Shown one piece after another: positions 20,201-29,183 of a stretch of DNA of 45,348 nucleotides. The DNA lies in the NCBI GenBank assembly GCA_027331445.1, contig DAHWUD010000006.1:1-45348 (forward strand). The letters are read 5' to 3'. Made by a program: the position numbers and the translations under genes. Position 1 is the stretch's first letter; each line of letters opens with the position of its first letter. The notes under the pieces are model-generated. The model worked only from the letters and a program-made list of their open reading frames with translations, was not told where the DNA came from and searched no databases. Origin of the DNA: Candidatus Amesbacteria bacterium. Lineage in GTDB: Bacteria > Patescibacteriota > Microgenomatia > CAZETR01 > Amesbacteraceae.

Positions 20201-20943
20201 TTCTGGACAATGTCGGCGATGCGCTGGTAGAGACTGGCCGTGGTGTTAACCTCGGTAGTTTGCTGTTCACGGAGAGACTGGATCTGCTGCTTGGCTTTTA
20301 ATTCCGTCTGCTCAATGGCCAAAGCCCGGGCATCGGCGGTCAGAGATTCCTGACCGATCTTATCTAAATCGGCTTTGAGATTTTTCTCGAGGACGGCAAT
20401 TTTGGATTCATACTCTTTCTCAATGGCGGTTTTTTTGTCGGCGGCGTCTTTGCGCAACTGCTGCAGGGTAGCGGTCTGTCCCTTACCGTCTACCGAAGTG
20501 ACGATGTATTGGGCAAAATAGATGACGGACTCGAGAGCTTTGGGGGCGGTGTCCAAAAGCAGGGACAGGCGGGAAGGGGCGCCTTTGAAGTACCAGACAT
20601 GGGCGACGGGGCAGGCCAAAGTAATATGGGCCATGCGCTCACGGCGGACGCGGCTGTGGGTAACCTCGACGCCGCATTTGTCACAAATAATGCCTTTGTA
20701 GCGAATCCTTTTGTATTTGCCACAGTAACATTCCCAGTCTTTAACGGGGCCGAAAATCCGCTCATCAAACAGACCGTCTTTTTCGGGGCGCAGAGTCCGG
20801 TAATTGATGGTTTCGGGTTTGACAACTTCACCGTGAGACCAGCTCTGGATTACGGCCGGTGAAGCCAACTTCAGCTGCAGACTGGTGAAGTCAAAAATGT
20901 TTTTGAATGAATCCTGATGAGGATCGGTTTTAGTTTGCGCCAT
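17206..20943 (-). CDS. rpoC: DNA-directed RNA polymerase subunit beta'
   Basis: Zn motif [39 protein letters not shown] catalytic motif. Confidence 0.98.
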   Translation of the reverse strand: MAQTKTDPHQDSFKNIFDFTSLQLKLASPAVIQSWSHGEVVKPETINYRTLRPEKDGLFDERIFGPVKDWECYCGKYKRIRYKGIICDKCGVEVTHSRVRRERMAHITLACPVAHVWYFKGAPSRLSLLLDTAPKALESVIYFAQYIVTSVDGKGQTATLQQLRKDAADKKTAIEKEYESKIAVLEKNLKADLDKIGQESLTADARALAIEQTELKAKQQIQSLREQQTTEVNTTASLYQRIADIVQNVRLATILTEEEYAKLSEYSALDFAAVGMGAEAILDVLKQVDLSSLSNQLRQEVTTSTGQRHIKATKRLRVVDGMRRAGVDPSWTIVRILPVIPPDLRPMVQLSGGRFATSDLNDLYRRVINRNNRLKHLIDLGAPEIILRNEKRMLQESVDALIDSSQRTARTTRLPAQAHTKSLSDILRGKQGRFRQNLLGKRVDYSGRSVIVVGPELKINQCGLPKEMALEMFKPFVLRQMIVQGLAPNVKSAKNLLESRPPEVFDILEEITKNHPVMLNRAPTLHKLSIQAFYPLLIEGSAIKIHPCICAGFNADFDGDQMAVHVPLSREAIAEVSTLMMPENNLRKPADGTPISIPSTKEIALGNYYLTSIDAHVPAFSSVFSGPEEAILAHHTDHIGLRQQIKVQLDGRIIDTSAGRLLFNEVLPEQLRFVNEPVKRSTMIKLFAKAFELYDTAVIIKMIDDVKDLGFWAGTISGISVSITDCLVSPDKNQIITAANNRVAEIESNFSMGLITAEEKKRLTQEVWLETTEQLADVTWQLFTDTNPVRIIIEAGAGKASREQVRQLSAMRGLVVDPMGRIVDLPLKSNYRQGFSTFEYVSAARGERKGLSDTAIRTADAGYLTRRLVDVAHDAIIREEDCGTTAGLTIHRSGRRAKVFPARLFGRILAADVVSPATKKVILSSGSLIDDAALAKIESEKVMDVTVRSPLTCNTKHGLCVKCYGWSLSSMSQATLGDPVGVIAAQSIGEPGTQMTLHGKRGGQSVGSIDVTQGLPRVEELFEARTPKMISPLAEISGKVDVTETEDGYKVRIRNTSVKPVDEREYLIPLAAELHVSDGSEVTTGTQLAAGSLDIKEVLEVRGLRGAQEYLIEEIQAVYESQGVPIHDKHFEVIVRKMSDRVRVLTQGDTNLLPGDILDRASFETENAKILAAGGEPATAQVIVLGITRAALKTGSWLSAASFIETTSQLADAAIEGRVDPLLGLKENVIIGRLIPTSPDRAVLN

Positions 20944-23900
20944 TGTCAGAGGGGTCGGCAGGAGCAGATAAAGCGGAATCGTCTACTAAAGCGGCGGCAG
21001 AGGCGGAAGCCGGAGCAACAGCGGCATCATCCGCGGGTTTGACTTTAACACCCTGGGGAATAACCTGTAAACCCAGACTTTGCAGCTCTTTGACCAAAAC
21101 GTTAAAGGATTCGGGGACGGAACTGGTGGGGATATCGGTGCCTTTGACGATGGCTTCGAAAGCTTTGGCCCGGCCGATGACATCATCAGACTTAATGGTG
21201 AGCATTTCCTGGAGCGTATGAGCGGCTTTGTGAGCTTCCAGGGCCCAAACTTCCATTTCTCCCATTCTCTGACCGCCCATTTGGGCCTTGCCACCGAGAG
21301 GCTGCTGAGTGACCAGGGAATAGGGGCCGGTGGAGCGGGCATGAGTTTTATCCTCCACCATGTGATGGAGCTTGAGAATATAGCCGACACCGACGACGGA
21401 GGGTTCGGCGTAAGGAACACCGGTGCGGCCGTCGACCAGGGTGGCTTTACCGCTGATCGGGAGGCCGGCAGCGGTCATTTCGGCGGCAATGCGGTCTTCG
21501 GAAATGGTTTCAAAGGCGGGCACAGCCACCCGGTGATTCTGTTTTTGCATGGCCCAACCCAGGCGGGCTTCCAAAAGCTGGCCCAAATTCATACGCGAAA
21601 GAACGGAAATGGGGGAAATCATAATGTCGATGGGGGTACCGTCGGTGAGGTGGGGCATGTCGGCGATGGGGACAATCTTGCTGATGACGCCTTTGTTGCC
21701 GTGACGGCCGGCCAGTTTGTCACCGACGCTGATTTTTCGGATCTGAGCGACTTTAATGATGACCCGCTGGTTGACCCCCGGAGGCAATTCGTCGCCGGCG
21801 TCGCGGGAGAGGATCTGAACATCGACCACAATCCCCCGCTCACCATGAGGCATACGCAGGGAAGTATCGCGGACATCACGGGCTTTTTCGCCAAAGATGG
21901 CCCGCAGCAACCTTTCCTCAGCCGAAAGTTCGGTTTCACCTTTGGGAGCGATCTTACCTACCAAAATATCGTTGGGGCCGACTTCGGAGCCGACGGTGAC
22001 GATGCCTTCGGAATCAAGGTTGGCCAAATAAACTTCGCCGATATTGGGAATGTCCCGGGTCAATTCTTCCGGGCCCAGTTTGGTATCAACCACGTCGGCT
22101 TCATATTCCTCAATATGAATGGAGGTGAGGACGTCATCGCGGACCAGGCGATCGGAGATAACGATGGCATCTTCATAACCCAGACCGCCGTATGAAGCGT
22201 AAGCGATGACCATATTTTCACCTAAAGCCAATTCGCCGCTTTGGGAAGAAGGACCGTCGATCAAAAGCTGGCCGGTGGTAACTTTTTGACCGGCGGAGAC
22301 GACGGGATGCTGGTTGAAACAGGAACTCTGAGAAGTGCGCTTGAATTTGATGAGGGAATAAGTCTCCTGGTCGCCTTTGACGGAGATATTTTCGGCGGGC
22401 TCAACCCGGTCGGGCTTGCGGTCCAGTTTGATGACAATTTTGTTGGCGTCGACATAAGTCACCGTCCCGGCGTGACGGGCATAGACGCACCAGCCCATGG
22501 AGGCGGAAATATCGACTTCGATCCCGGTACCGACAACGGGGGCACTGGGACGGAGAAGAGGAACGGCCTGGGTCTGCATATTGGCGCCCATGAGAGCGCG
22601 GTTGGCGGCATCGTTGGCCAGGAAGGGAATTAAGGCGGCGGAAGTCCCGACCACCTGGCGGGGAACAGCATCGACCAAGTCCACGGAATCGGCGGGGCCT
22701 TCGAGAAAACCACCCTGGTAGCGAATGGGCAGCCAGGTATCCTGAACGTAGCCCTGATCGTCGGTATGGAGATCGCCGTGGGAAATATGAAAGGCTTCCT
22801 CATCGTCGGCGGTTAAATAGACAATCTCATCAGTGATTCGGACACGGTCGCCGTCGTGGGCCAGTTTGCGGTAGGGGGATTCCAGAAAGCCGTATTCATT
22901 TACCCGGGCATAAAGAGCAAGGTAGGTCACCAAACCAATGTTGGCTCCTTCAGGCGAGCGAACCGGGTCAATGCGACCATATTGGGAACTGTTGACGTCG
23001 CGGATACTGAAGGAGGCCCGTTCACGGGTGATACCGCCGCGGCCCATGACGGTGAGACGGCGCAGATGATCGATTTCGGAGAGCGGATTGGTTTGTTCCA
23101 GGATCTGAGACAGCTGGGAGCTTCTGAAGAACTCGTTGATGGCGGCAATGACGGGGCGGGCGTTAACCAAGAGGCTGGGGGTGACTAATTCTTCGGTAGA
23201 AACCAGGCTCATTTTTTCTTTAATGGCCCGTTCCAGACGCAGCAAACCATCACGAAACGCGGTTTGGGCGACGAGCTCCCCGACCCGGCGCAGCCGGCGA
23301 TTGGCCAGATGGTCAATATCATCGGTATGACCCTGGCCATTCTGCAGCCGAATAAGATAATTGACGGTGGAAACGATGTCGTCACGGGTAAGGACCGACT
23401 GGTCCGCGGACAACTGCAGGCGTTTGTTGAGCTTGTAGCGGCCGACCTGGCCCAGGTCGTAGCGGCGGGAACTAAAAAACAGGTCAAACATGAGGTGCTG
23501 GGCATTCTCCAGAACGATGGGTTCTCCGGGGCGCATCTTTTTGTAAATTTCGATCAAAGCTTCTTCGGTGGTCTTGGTGGTGTCTTTGGCCAAAGTGCTT
23601 TCCAGGTAGTGGTGATTGGGGTCGGTATCGGCGGCGGCAAACAGCCCCTGAAGAGTGGCGTTGTCAGACAGACCCATGGCCCGCAGGAGAGTGGTGGCGA
23701 CAAATTTGCGGCGGCGGTCGACACGGACGGAAATGACGTTGTTTCGGGAAACTTCAAATTCCAACCAGGTGCCGCGGATAGGGCGGAGTTCGGCGGTATG
23801 GAGAACCCGACCGGAAGCGACGTCTAAATCGGCGCCGAAATAGACACCGGGGGAACGGACGACCTGGTTGATGACGGTCCTTTCCACGCCATTGATAATG

Positions 23901-24253
23901 AAGGTGCCGCGGTCAGTCATCTGGGGGATATCGCCCAAAAAAACTTCACCGATGCTGTCTTTGCCGGTTTGTTTATTGGTTAACTTGGCGTGAATGCGCA
24001 GGGCGCAGGAATAGGTGAGACCTTTGTGGATGGCCTGAGAAGGGGTGAGGGCGGGTTTTTCAACCCAGTGATCGAGGAATTCGAGGTGCCAATTTTTACC
24101 GGTGAAATCTTCTATAGGACTGATTTCTGCCAGACTTTCGACGATACCTTTTTGCAAAAACCAAACCCAAGAATCCAGCTGAAGTTGATTTAGATTGAGG
24201 GTCGGCAGGTTAGTGAATGTTTTCCCCCAATAAAGACGGTTTGAATTTGGCAT
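20930..24253 (-). CDS. rpoB: DNA-directed RNA polymerase subunit beta
   Basis: [60 protein letters not shown]. Confidence 0.98.
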   Translation of the reverse strand: MPNSNRLYWGKTFTNLPTLNLNQLQLDSWVWFLQKGIVESLAEISPIEDFTGKNWHLEFLDHWVEKPALTPSQAIHKGLTYSCALRIHAKLTNKQTGKDSIGEVFLGDIPQMTDRGTFIINGVERTVINQVVRSPGVYFGADLDVASGRVLHTAELRPIRGTWLEFEVSRNNVISVRVDRRRKFVATTLLRAMGLSDNATLQGLFAAADTDPNHHYLESTLAKDTTKTTEEALIEIYKKMRPGEPIVLENAQHLMFDLFFSSRRYDLGQVGRYKLNKRLQLSADQSVLTRDDIVSTVNYLIRLQNGQGHTDDIDHLANRRLRRVGELVAQTAFRDGLLRLERAIKEKMSLVSTEELVTPSLLVNARPVIAAINEFFRSSQLSQILEQTNPLSEIDHLRRLTVMGRGGITRERASFSIRDVNSSQYGRIDPVRSPEGANIGLVTYLALYARVNEYGFLESPYRKLAHDGDRVRITDEIVYLTADDEEAFHISHGDLHTDDQGYVQDTWLPIRYQGGFLEGPADSVDLVDAVPRQVVGTSAALIPFLANDAANRALMGANMQTQAVPLLRPSAPVVGTGIEVDISASMGWCVYARHAGTVTYVDANKIVIKLDRKPDRVEPAENISVKGDQETYSLIKFKRTSQSSCFNQHPVVSAGQKVTTGQLLIDGPSSQSGELALGENMVIAYASYGGLGYEDAIVISDRLVRDDVLTSIHIEEYEADVVDTKLGPEELTRDIPNIGEVYLANLDSEGIVTVGSEVGPNDILVGKIAPKGETELSAEERLLRAIFGEKARDVRDTSLRMPHGERGIVVDVQILSRDAGDELPPGVNQRVIIKVAQIRKISVGDKLAGRHGNKGVISKIVPIADMPHLTDGTPIDIMISPISVLSRMNLGQLLEARLGWAMQKQNHRVAVPAFETISEDRIAAEMTAAGLPISGKATLVDGRTGVPYAEPSVVGVGYILKLHHMVEDKTHARSTGPYSLVTQQPLGGKAQMGGQRMGEMEVWALEAHKAAHTLQEMLTIKSDDVIGRAKAFEAIVKGTDIPTSSVPESFNVLVKELQSLGLQVIPQGVKVKPADDAAVAPASASAAALVDDSALSAPADPSDNGAN

Positions 24254-24261
24254 TGGCGTAT

Positions 24262-24267
24262 TTTATA
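24262..24267 (-). promoter_or_regulatory. Putative -10 box (TATAAA) 8 nt upstream of the rpoB ATG
   Basis: Minus strand reads TATAAA-ATACGCCA-ATG. Confidence 0.5.
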
Positions 24268-24285
24268 GGCCGAGCAGGGTTTGGA

Positions 24286-24310
24286 AAAACAAAAAGGCGC
24301 TTTTGAGCGC
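24286..24310 (-). terminator. Putative intrinsic terminator downstream of mltG
   Basis: Minus strand GCGC-TCAAAA-GCGC followed by CTTTTTGTTTTT. Confidence 0.5.
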
Positions 24311-24359
24311 AAAAAGGGTTGGCGGATGGCTCGCCTTCCCTTAACGTGAGCTACTTATA

Positions 24360-25319
24360 TCAGGGGCGAAGGTATTTGTCAACATTCAGATTCTGTTCGG
24401 CCCCGGTAGAAGCAAAGCGGGTGACGCCGTCGGTGCCGGTGAGGTAAAACCAGTACCCAGTAACCTGGGGGTGGAGAACGGCGGCGATCGAGGCCAGCCC
24501 GGGATTGGCGATGGGAGCGGGGGGAAGCCCGGGGTGAAGATAAGTATTGTAGGGGGAAGACACCCGGGTGTTCACCGGAGGCTGCCACCAACTACAGTTC
24601 AGGGGGGTAGCCTGGCAGCGGGAGGTGCCTTCGACGTACTGGACCGTGGCATCAACCTGGAGCGGCCAGCCGGCCCGGAGGCGATTTTGGAGGATGCCGG
24701 CAATAATCGGGCGGTCAGGGGCCTGTTTGGCTTCCCGTTCGACCAGGGAGGCCAGGATAAGATCGGAGGCAGAGATAGCGGGGACCTTGGCCGTGAAATT
24801 GGCAGAGATGATACGGATAACGTTTGAGGTGGTAGCGTAAGTCGGAATAAGGTAGGTGTCGGGAAACAGACGGCCTTCCAAGGTGGCGGTTTGGGCCAAA
24901 AAATCCTGAGGGGAAAAGGCTGAGTCGGCGGCCAGAGTCTCGGCCAGACGGGCGGCCATTTGTTCCCGGCGCCAGCCTTCGGGCAGAGTGACCCAGACGT
25001 CCTTGGGACCGGAAATAAGGGTTTTTACGAGGTCAGGGACGGACTGGGAAGGAGCGACCAGGTAAGCCCCGGGGCGAAGCCGGGAATCCAATTCGGTGAG
25101 ACGCAGGTAAATCTTGGCGGCGAGGGGGTTTTTGATGAGATGACGGGAAGATAAAGAGGCAACCACCTGGGCAGCTGTGGCTTGGGGAGGAATGACAAAC
25201 TGCTCCTCAGCAGTAACTTGCGGGTCGGCGGGAGCGAGGTTTTGGAAAAACCAAAAGCCGGCCAGGACTACGACGATGACAAAACCCGTAAAGATGAATA
25301 GAGCCAGGCGGAATTTCAC
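24360..25319 (-). CDS. mltG: Endolytic transglycosylase MltG
   Basis: TLPEGWRREQMAARLAETL, EGRLFPDTYLIP, LASLVEREAKQ, SPYNTYLHPGLPPAPIANPGLASIAAVLHP. Confidence 0.95.
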   Translation of the reverse strand: MKFRLALFIFTGFVIVVVLAGFWFFQNLAPADPQVTAEEQFVIPPQATAAQVVASLSSRHLIKNPLAAKIYLRLTELDSRLRPGAYLVAPSQSVPDLVKTLISGPKDVWVTLPEGWRREQMAARLAETLAADSAFSPQDFLAQTATLEGRLFPDTYLIPTYATTSNVIRIISANFTAKVPAISASDLILASLVEREAKQAPDRPIIAGILQNRLRAGWPLQVDATVQYVEGTSRCQATPLNCSWWQPPVNTRVSSPYNTYLHPGLPPAPIANPGLASIAAVLHPQVTGYWFYLTGTDGVTRFASTGAEQNLNVDKYLRP

Positions 25320-25516
25320 ACCTCTTCAAACAGAGCGCGGCGGTATTTACCCGTAGCAGAATCCTTAATGAAGATTCGACCACATTTAAGACAGGTAATC
25401 CGCTCCCCAGGGGAGTGCTTTTCCTTTTTGCCGGAGTTCAGATCGGTACCGCAGCCCACACAACGCCCCTGAGACAGCAACCAGGCCTGAACAGGAGCGA
25501 TGACGTTTCTGAACAT
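25316..25516 (-). CDS. Small zinc-ribbon protein
   Basis: 66 aa with CVGC...CLKC pairs, overlapping the mltG start and next to ruvX. Confidence 0.65.
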   Translation of the reverse strand: MFRNVIAPVQAWLLSQGRCVGCGTDLNSGKKEKHSPGERITCLKCGRIFIKDSATGKYRRALFEEV

Positions 25517-25517
25517 T

Positions 25518-25895
25518 TCAAGATACTTTAATGGGTAAAGGGGCAGGAGTCAACTCCCTATCCAACCAGGATTGAAGAAGCAGCGTAGCGGCAACGGAGT
25601 GCTCCTGAGTTTTTCTGCGGGTTTGGGTGGTATGGAAAAGGGCGGATTGGGCGTCTTTAGTCGTCAGGGTTTCGTCAACCTGGTGGACGGGGAGGCCCAA
25701 AGATTTAAGAGCGGAGAGAAATCGGGGTTCCGACTGGCCGATGACCAGATGTGCTATCTGATACTGAACGATGAGTTTTTTTATTTGGGAGAGAGCGGAT
25801 GAAGTAGATAAAGTAGTTAAGGGTTCGGCCAAAGGACCGGCGGCTAAAGCCACCCCGACATGACCGGCGCCATAATCGAGACCTAGATAATTCAT
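25518..25895 (-). CDS. ruvX: Putative pre-16S rRNA nuclease / Holliday junction resolvase (YqgF)
   Basis: NYLGLDYGAGHVGVAL, HLVIGQ, VHQVDETLTTKDA, HSVAATLLLQSWLD. Confidence 0.88.
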   Translation of the reverse strand: MNYLGLDYGAGHVGVALAAGPLAEPLTTLSTSSALSQIKKLIVQYQIAHLVIGQSEPRFLSALKSLGLPVHQVDETLTTKDAQSALFHTTQTRRKTQEHSVAATLLLQSWLDRELTPAPLPIKVS

Positions 25896-25903
25896 TGACT
25901 CTA

Positions 25904-25917
25904 ATTATATATATAAT
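25904..25917. promoter_or_regulatory. Palindromic divergent -10 region ATTATATATATAAT
   Basis: Perfect 14-nt palindrome giving TATAAT on each strand between divergent ruvX and NUDIX genes. Confidence 0.5.
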
Positions 25918-25931
25918 GGGCAATACACATT

Positions 25932-26339
25932 ATGGAAAAGTTGGCGGCCGGGTTCATTGTCCTGTCACAGGACGGAAAACGGGAAGTGATAGGTAAAAAA
26001 AAAGAGAGTTCATCCAGTCCCCTGGCGGGGAAATGGCACATCCCCGCGGAAACAGCAGAAGCCGGAGAAAGTTTGTGGGACACTGTCAGGCGGGGCGCAG
26101 AACAGGAATTAGGAATATGGGTAAACGGATTGGTGGAAATTGACAGGATCGTTAATCCCTACGGGGTAGAAGTGCATTGGTTTGTATGCGGACCGTTTGG
26201 AAATGAAAAATTAACCCCCGGGTCGGATTTGGCGGAGGCAAAATGGGTGGAGAGAAAAAATGTGCTCGAGGAGATTGATCCATTAGCGGCAGAATTATTA
26301 CCGGAAAAAGTGAAACAATATCTAGAATCAGTCAGATAG
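25932..26339 (+). CDS. NUDIX hydrolase-like protein
   Basis: SPLAGKWHIPAETAEAGESLWDTVRRGAEQELGI, a Nudix box with substitutions. Confidence 0.8.
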   Translation: MEKLAAGFIVLSQDGKREVIGKKKESSSSPLAGKWHIPAETAEAGESLWDTVRRGAEQELGIWVNGLVEIDRIVNPYGVEVHWFVCGPFGNEKLTPGSDLAEAKWVERKNVLEEIDPLAAELLPEKVKQYLESVR

Positions 26340-26999
26340 TTCGGCCAGGACGATGAAGCGGTGCCAGTAGGTACCCAAGGGGACGCAGGTGATGAGAGTG
26401 ATTTCGGTGCGGTCATAATGCTGGGCAAAAACCTGAACGGCCGTGGGGTCAACCTCGGAAGTTTTATGGACGAGATAATGATAATTAACCCCGTCAAAAT
26501 TGACATAAATATCATCCCCGACCCGGGCGCCGGGCAAGGGATTAAAGATGGTCAAGGGGTTGCCGGATTGGTAAAACTGGGGCAGGGCGGAGTGACCGAT
26601 AATGACGGCGTTGCCGGGAGTGCCGGGAAGAGCAGTGCCGGGGTAATGGACGGCATTTTCGGCCAGATCGGTGCCATTAACTTCTACCGGGACGTCAAAT
26701 AATTTCAGCCGGGGGTAAGAAACGGTAAAATATTTAACCGGGGAGGAAACGGGAGCGGAAACCGGCGGGGAGACAAACCAGCTGGAAGCAGAGTCGTAGT
26801 CGGGGGCAGCGACGCCAAAGATATTGACGATCCGGGGGCCGGGGGCGCCTACGGCCAAAGGATCGATAAGGGAGGGGGGGCGAAATAAATAATAACGGGT
26901 AAATGAGAAACCCAGGGGCAGGATAACGCTGCCCAAACAGACGACTCCGGCGGTGATAAAGACCAGGGGAAGAAAACGGCTGAGAGGCAGGGAGGTCAC
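26328..26999 (-). CDS. Sortase family transpeptidase
   Basis: Catalytic His VIIGHSALP, Cys ITLITCVPLG and Arg YWHRFIVLAEL; N-terminal TM. Confidence 0.88.
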   Translation of the reverse strand: MTSLPLSRFLPLVFITAGVVCLGSVILPLGFSFTRYYLFRPPSLIDPLAVGAPGPRIVNIFGVAAPDYDSASSWFVSPPVSAPVSSPVKYFTVSYPRLKLFDVPVEVNGTDLAENAVHYPGTALPGTPGNAVIIGHSALPQFYQSGNPLTIFNPLPGARVGDDIYVNFDGVNYHYLVHKTSEVDPTAVQVFAQHYDRTEITLITCVPLGTYWHRFIVLAELSD

Positions 27000-29131
27000 T
27001 TCGCAGATTGCAGATTGAGACTAATGCGGGACGATTGGTGGGGCAGGAAGAATTGGAGAAATCCGGGAAGTTGGGGAGTAAATGTGATAGCGGAGTGAGT
27101 CACTCCGGGGAGGGAGTCCAAGTAACTGACTGCTTGGGCAGGAGATTGGCCGACGAGATGGGAAAGGACATCGTTTTGGGCAATTCTGGGAATTAAAGTA
27201 CCGGAAACCTGGACGGCGAGGGTGGTGGAATTACTAGCGATTTTTTTGACAGCCAGGGAGTGCTGCAGGTCGCCGGCTATAACATAATCCGCGGAAATCT
27301 GGGACTGAGTCTGGTTATGAATTATGCCGGCTAAATCGGCTTTAGCAAATGTCAGGCCCTGGGCCTTTTCGGTCAGACGGAGAGTAACGGTATCGGCCTG
27401 GTCACCAATCTGGTGGTCGAGGTCTTCGGACGCTGACTGAAGAGTGACCGTATCGGGAATCAGTTCATCTGCGGCAGGAATTTGGGAAGCCAGCTGGGTC
27501 CTGGCATTGCTTTGAAGCGAGGGAGTGAGGGCGGTACGAAGAGCGGCGACGTCGTCTTTACTGACCACTTTAACCTGGCTACTGGTACCTCCGGCCAGGG
27601 CGACGTCGTTTTTGGCGACAAAGTCCAGAGTGGAATAGGTGCCGATGCGGAACTGGGTCCCGGCGGAGAGATTACTGTCGCTACCGATTTGGGAAGCGGT
27701 GACATTAACCGTGGCTTTCCCCGGCTGGTAAGAATTGGGGTCGGCGGTACCGGAGGCGGAAGCGACCTGGACGTCGGAATCAAAAGTGAAAGCCAGGCCG
27801 GAAGGAGAAGTAATGGAAGTCCCGGCAGTGAAAGTGTGGGGAGCGCCGGTGCCGTTAATGACGGTGACTGAGCCGGTGGCCGGGTCCCCCACTAATTTGG
27901 TGCCGGTCGTCGGAGCAGATTTATCTGCCGACGCGGTAACTGATTGGACAGTACCAGGGATAACCCGATTAGCCGGATCAACAGCGACGGCTGCGGTGCC
28001 TACCGTCAGGTCAAACTGGGTGGCCAGGTTTTTGGGAACAACGGTAAGAGTCACCACGGCCCGGGGCAAATACCACAGCGCGGCAAAGGCGCCACAGAGC
28101 AAGGCGATGAGAATCAGGGGGAGGAAAATCAGGGAGAAATGAAGCCGGGGAAAAGAAATTTTAGGTAAGGAAGGCCGGGGCGGGGAGTGGGGAAAGGGAA
28201 TATACTCGGCCGCCGGTTCGGGTGTCGGAGGGGCGGCAGGCGAAGGGGCGGGTAATGGGTCGGTGTCGGGCAGAAAACCCAACTCCTGGGCGGTGGCTGA
28301 GGGAACCGGGGCGGGGGGGTGATCCTCCGGTTCCGAGGAGACGGAATCGGGAATAAGGCCTATCGACCTGGCGACTTCGGTACCGCCGGCGGTGGCGATG
28401 GCTCTAATGGTAAAGTCGCCGGGGAGAGCTTCAATTTTAGGAAAATGTAAAAATGATAAATGAGTTTGGGGGGCCTGCCAGGGATGGGCCAGCAATTGCT
28501 GTTTTTGATCCTCCAAATCTAATCCGGAGTCATACAGCAAGATGCGGGAGGGAAACATGTCCACATGGGAAAAGCGGGATAAGCCTTCGACGACATCGGC
28601 TACAATCTGGGGGCTGCGTCTGACGACCTGGGTACTGTCGATCCGGCCAAGGCGAACCAGAGTGACGGAAATTTCACGGGGCCAAAAACCGACCAAAATA
28701 ACATTAGGGGAAACCCCTTCGGTGTGCTGCAAAAACCGGACGACAGCATCAGGAGTAATGACAAACCCGACGGCCTGAAGGGAAAGTTTTTGGGTGACTG
28801 TGTGCAGGAGCTTAATTCTCCCGGGTTGGATCTTTTCCCCGGAAAGCCAATCCGGAGGCAGGCCCAGAATAACTTTCTCCGGAGAGACGGCCCCATTGGG
28901 ATCAAAGCGGGTGGCAGCGTCAGACAAGGTCTGATCGGTGGCGGTTAAAAGGCTATTTTCCGATTCCCCGTCCCAGTTGGCGGAGGAGCCGACCGCCAGA
29001 ACGTGGGTTTTGTCGTTAAGGACGGCCCAGATAGCACTTTTTACCGATGAGGGGCTAATCTCCAGGGCGAAAAAATATTCGCGGGTAGGGGCCGTCCCGG
29101 CAGATTTTTTTTTAAAAAACGGCAGGTTCAT
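26996..29131 (-). CDS. PilM/FtsA-like N-terminal region fused through a TM to a baseplate-J-like C-terminal region
   Basis: N-term YFFALEISPSSVKSAIWAVL...VILGLPPDWLSG (actin-like), Pro-rich linker, TM LIFLPLILIALLCGAFAALWYL, then VTLTVVPKNL...ATGSVTVINGTGAPHTFTAGTSITSPSGLAFTFDSDVQV (baseplate-J-like). Confidence 0.65.
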   Translation of the reverse strand: MNLPFFKKKSAGTAPTREYFFALEISPSSVKSAIWAVLNDKTHVLAVGSSANWDGESENSLLTATDQTLSDAATRFDPNGAVSPEKVILGLPPDWLSGEKIQPGRIKLLHTVTQKLSLQAVGFVITPDAVVRFLQHTEGVSPNVILVGFWPREISVTLVRLGRIDSTQVVRRSPQIVADVVEGLSRFSHVDMFPSRILLYDSGLDLEDQKQQLLAHPWQAPQTHLSFLHFPKIEALPGDFTIRAIATAGGTEVARSIGLIPDSVSSEPEDHPPAPVPSATAQELGFLPDTDPLPAPSPAAPPTPEPAAEYIPFPHSPPRPSLPKISFPRLHFSLIFLPLILIALLCGAFAALWYLPRAVVTLTVVPKNLATQFDLTVGTAAVAVDPANRVIPGTVQSVTASADKSAPTTGTKLVGDPATGSVTVINGTGAPHTFTAGTSITSPSGLAFTFDSDVQVASASGTADPNSYQPGKATVNVTASQIGSDSNLSAGTQFRIGTYSTLDFVAKNDVALAGGTSSQVKVVSKDDVAALRTALTPSLQSNARTQLASQIPAADELIPDTVTLQSASEDLDHQIGDQADTVTLRLTEKAQGLTFAKADLAGIIHNQTQSQISADYVIAGDLQHSLAVKKIASNSTTLAVQVSGTLIPRIAQNDVLSHLVGQSPAQAVSYLDSLPGVTHSAITFTPQLPGFLQFFLPHQSSRISLNLQSAK

Positions 29132-29183
29132 GGATAAAGATCCTCAATATTCAAGGTTCATTAAATTAATCAGGCTTTGAACC

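Noticed and set aside
20930-20943. 14-nt overlap of rpoB end and rpoC start
   Set aside because: Ordinary operon overlap in a compact genome.
21080-22195. 371 aa plus-strand ORF
   Set aside because: Antisense shadow of rpoB, with the same Gly/Asp/Phe-rich pattern as the other shadow ORFs.
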